The translations under genes and the position numbers were made by a program. A stretch of DNA of 64,000 bases from Streptomyces tateyamensis (GTDB lineage Bacteria; Actinomycetota; Actinomycetes; Streptomycetales; Streptomycetaceae). Positions within the stretch are counted from its first letter, which is position 1; each line of letters starts with the position of its first letter. The notes under the pieces were generated by a model. The model made no database searches. It worked only from the letters and a program-made list of their open reading frames with translations, and had not been told where the DNA came from. Shown piece by piece: positions 62,116 through 64,000 of the stretch. Location of the stretch: the NCBI RefSeq assembly GCF_003205575.1, contig NZ_PYBW01000012.1:28530-92529 (forward strand), written 5' to 3'.

Positions 62116-64000
62116 ATGACAGCCGAGCTCGAGACCTTCGTGACCTTCATGCGGACCGCGACCGGCCACACCCCCCGCCCCTACCAGGCTCAGCTGGCTG
62201 CCGAGGGCCTGCCCGCACTGCTGCGGGTGCCCACCGGCGGGGGGAAGACGGCGGCTGCGGTGCTGCCCTGGCTGTACCGTCGGCTGGTGGCCGCGCCCGC
62301 CGGCACGCCGCGGCGGCTCGTCCTGGCACTTCCCCGGGAGAGCGTTGCCGACCAGGCCTTCGAGCGGATCGGCGAGTGGCTCGACCGGCTGGGCCTTTCC
62401 GGCGGCGAGGTCGGGCTGCACCTGCTCGCGGGCGGGGCGGCGCAGGACGGGGGCTGGCGGCGCAATCCCGAGCGGACCGCGATCCTGGTGGGTACCCACG
62501 ACGTGCTGCTCAGCCGGGCGCTGATGCGCGGTCACGCCGACTGGCGCCCGATGGCGCCCGTCTCCTACGGACTGCTGCACAACGACGCCCAGTGGGTCTT
62601 CGACGAACTGGAGCTGCTCGGGCCGGCCCTGCCGACCACCCGGCGCCTGCAGGAACTGCGGGACCGGTGGGGGACCGCGGCACCGACCGCGACCATGTGG
62701 ATGACCTCGACCAGCAGCGCGGCCGAGCTGGGCCCGGAGCGGGTCGGCGCAGGCGGACTCGCCACCCGCCGGCGGCTCACCCGACTGCACCCCGCGCCCG
62801 AGCGGTACGAAGGCGCCCTCGCCGAGGCCGTCGCCGCCGCCCACCTCCCCGGTACCCGCACCCTGGTGGTGCTCAACACGCTCGCCCGGGCCCGGGCCGT
62901 GCACGCCGCGCTCGCCGCCGCCGGGACCGAGGCGCTGCTGCTGCACCCGCACTACCGCGAGGCCGACCGCCGCCGGCTGCTCGCCGCCGCCACTGCCGAG
63001 CACGATCTTGACCTGGTCCTCGTGGCGACCCCCGTGGTGGAGGCGGCGCTCGACCTGTCCAGCCGCACCCTGGTCACCGAACTCGCCCCCTGGGCCTCGC
63101 TCGTGCAGCGGGCCGGGCGGTGCAACCGGTACGGCGAGCACCCCGAGGGCGGCGAGCTGCTCTGGTGCACGCCCCCGGAGGGCGGTGACCCGTCCGTCGA
63201 GCGCTGGCTGACGGCCCGGGACGGACGCTCCGTCACCCCGGCCGAGCTGCTGGCGGCCGAGCCCGGTGCGCCGGAGCCGGCCCTGGCTCCGACCGCCCCG
63301 CCCACCCCGGACGAGCTGCGCGCCCTGTTCGACACCGCTGACCAGAGCAGTGCTGACCAGAGCACCGCTGACCAGGGAAGTGCTGACCTGGGCACCCCCG
63401 GCGACGCCACCGCCACCGTCGGCACCTCCGTCGGCACCGCTGACCGCTGGCTGGCCGCCCCCGCCCAGCTGACCGCCCTGGTCGCCTGGCGCAGTTGGGC
63501 GGACGGCCGGCCCGCCGAGGACGAACCCGACCCGTCGAGCGCCGAACTCTGCGCCGTCCCACTGGGCGAGCTGGCCGAGCTGCCGGCCGGCCGGGCCTGG
63601 CTGCGCGACCCGCTCGACGCCCGCTGGCGGCCCGCGCTCCCCGCCGAACTCGCCCCCGGCGCCCGCCTGGTGCTGGACGCCCGGCACGGCGGCTACCTGC
63701 CGACCCTGGGCTGGACCCCGCTGAGCCGGACTCCCGTGGTACCCGAGCCCGCCCCGCCCCAGCGACCGGCCTACGCCTGCACCGCCTGGGTGAGTCTGGA
63801 CCAGCACCTCCAGGAGACCGAGCAGGAGGCGCGGCTGCTGCTCGCGGCGCTGCCCGCCCTCCCGTCCGAGCAGCACGAGGCCGTGGCCCGGGCCGCCCGG
63901 TACCACGACCTGGGCAAGTGTCACGACGCCTTCCAGGACAAGCTGCGGGCCGGCCGGACCGACCCGCCGGACGGCCTGCTGGCCAAGTCGAAGAACGGCG
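62116..64000 (+). CDS. cas3: CRISPR-associated helicase Cas3, type I-G (I-U) architecture, 3' end beyond the window
   Basis: 628 residues are visible from the ATG at 62116; the frame is open to the window edge. Helicase domain first: PYQAQLAAEGLPALLRVPTG with Walker A PTGGGKTAAAV, Walker B WVFDELELL (DExx with Leu-Glu), motif III-like MWMTSTSSA, and motif VI SLVQRAGRCNRYG. A repeat-bearing linker (63337-63396) follows, then an HD nuclease domain at the C-terminal side: AWVSLDQHLQETEQEAR and ARYHDLGKCHDAFQDKL. HD after helicase, rather than before, is the order of type I-G Cas3. Cas3 unwinds and degrades DNA bound by Cascade. No array or other cas gene is within the window. Confidence 0.88.
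   Translation, partial: MTAELETFVTFMRTATGHTPRPYQAQLAAEGLPALLRVPTGGGKTAAAVLPWLYRRLVAAPAGTPRRLVLALPRESVADQAFERIGEWLDRLGLSGGEVGLHLLAGGAAQDGGWRRNPERTAILVGTHDVLLSRALMRGHADWRPMAPVSYGLLHNDAQWVFDELELLGPALPTTRRLQELRDRWGTAAPTATMWMTSTSSAAELGPERVGAGGLATRRRLTRLHPAPERYEGALAEAVAAAHLPGTRTLVVLNTLARARAVHAALAAAGTEALLLHPHYREADRRRLLAAATAEHDLDLVLVATPVVEAALDLSSRTLVTELAPWASLVQRAGRCNRYGEHPEGGELLWCTPPEGGDPSVERWLTARDGRSVTPAELLAAEPGAPEPALAPTAPPTPDELRALFDTADQSSADQSTADQGSADLGTPGDATATVGTSVGTADRWLAAPAQLTALVAWRSWADGRPAEDEPDPSSAELCAVPLGELAELPAGRAWLRDPLDARWRPALPAELAPGARLVLDARHGGYLPTLGWTPLSRTPVVPEPAPPQRPAYACTAWVSLDQHLQETEQEARLLLAALPALPSEQHEAVARAARYHDLGKCHDAFQDKLRAGRTDPPDGLLAKSKNG
63337..63396 (+). repeat. 15-bp in-frame tandem repeat in the cas3 interdomain linker
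   Basis: Four 15-bp units (63337-63351, 63352-63366, 63367-63381, 63382-63396) encode ADQSS, ADQST, ADQGS and ADLGT. They sit in the disordered Ala/Pro/Thr linker between the helicase and HD domains, so copy number would change linker length without breaking the frame. Confidence 0.85.

Overview
This window is very GC-rich. Third codon positions are almost all G or C, GTG and TTG starts are common, and gene families typical of Actinobacteria dominate: an LCP wall ligase, a SigK/RskA pair, an XRE-DUF5753/DUF397 pair, an NB-ARC/TPR regulator, HelR and GH64. The best fit is a chromosomal accessory region of a Streptomyces- or Kitasatospora-like organism. No rRNA, tRNA, integrase or transposase gene was recognised.

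Layout. 0-9 kb: a small membrane protein, a LytR-CpsA-Psr protein, a secreted M1 peptidase, a two-subunit molybdenum hydroxylase, a VOC protein and a secreted Ca2+-type PI-PLC. 9.4-13 kb: an IF-1 paralogue and a GNAT acetyltransferase preceded by a tiny ORF with a near-perfect Shine-Dalgarno, then a divergent TetR/DHA2-MFS pair. 13.5-27.5 kb: a compact NRPS operon of three overlapping genes. NRPS1 is A-T-C-A-T. NRPS2 is C-A-T-C-A-T-TE fused in one polypeptide to an MFS exporter domain, and the TE nucleophile is Cys, not Ser. The third gene is a small unknown protein. Hand-read adenylation codes give Leu-like, unassigned (no Asp235), Asp and Gly. An MbtH gene lies about 12 kb downstream (39.3 kb).

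27.6-39 kb: a secreted serine hydrolase, an MFS relic, a crystallin-fold secreted protein, a DUF2797 protein, a divergent ArsR/quinone-oxidoreductase pair with a palindromic operator, a CAP protein, a HelR-type RNA polymerase motor with a rifamycin-associated element upstream, an LPxTG surface protein broken by a frameshift, and an alkyl sulfatase. 39.5-47 kb: a large XRE-NB-ARC-TPR regulator with a divergent 23-residue ORF next to it, a methyltransferase relic, an MFS/GNAT pair, TPR and class V aminotransferase genes. 47-51 kb: a SigK regulon module (molybdopterin oxidoreductase, fasciclin lipoprotein, sigma factor, anti-sigma factor), followed by a photolyase.

52.4-57 kb: an XRE/DUF397 pair, small proteins and a cluster of decayed genes (NUDIX, EEP phosphatase, SRPBCC), then a MarR/hydrolase unit with two overlapping palindromes. 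57-64 kb: a GH64 glucanase, a PucR-type regulator, a secreted lipase, and the start of a type I-G (I-U) cas3 gene that runs off the right edge. Any remaining Cas genes or array would lie outside the window.

All assignments were read by eye from the sequence. No database or structure search was run.
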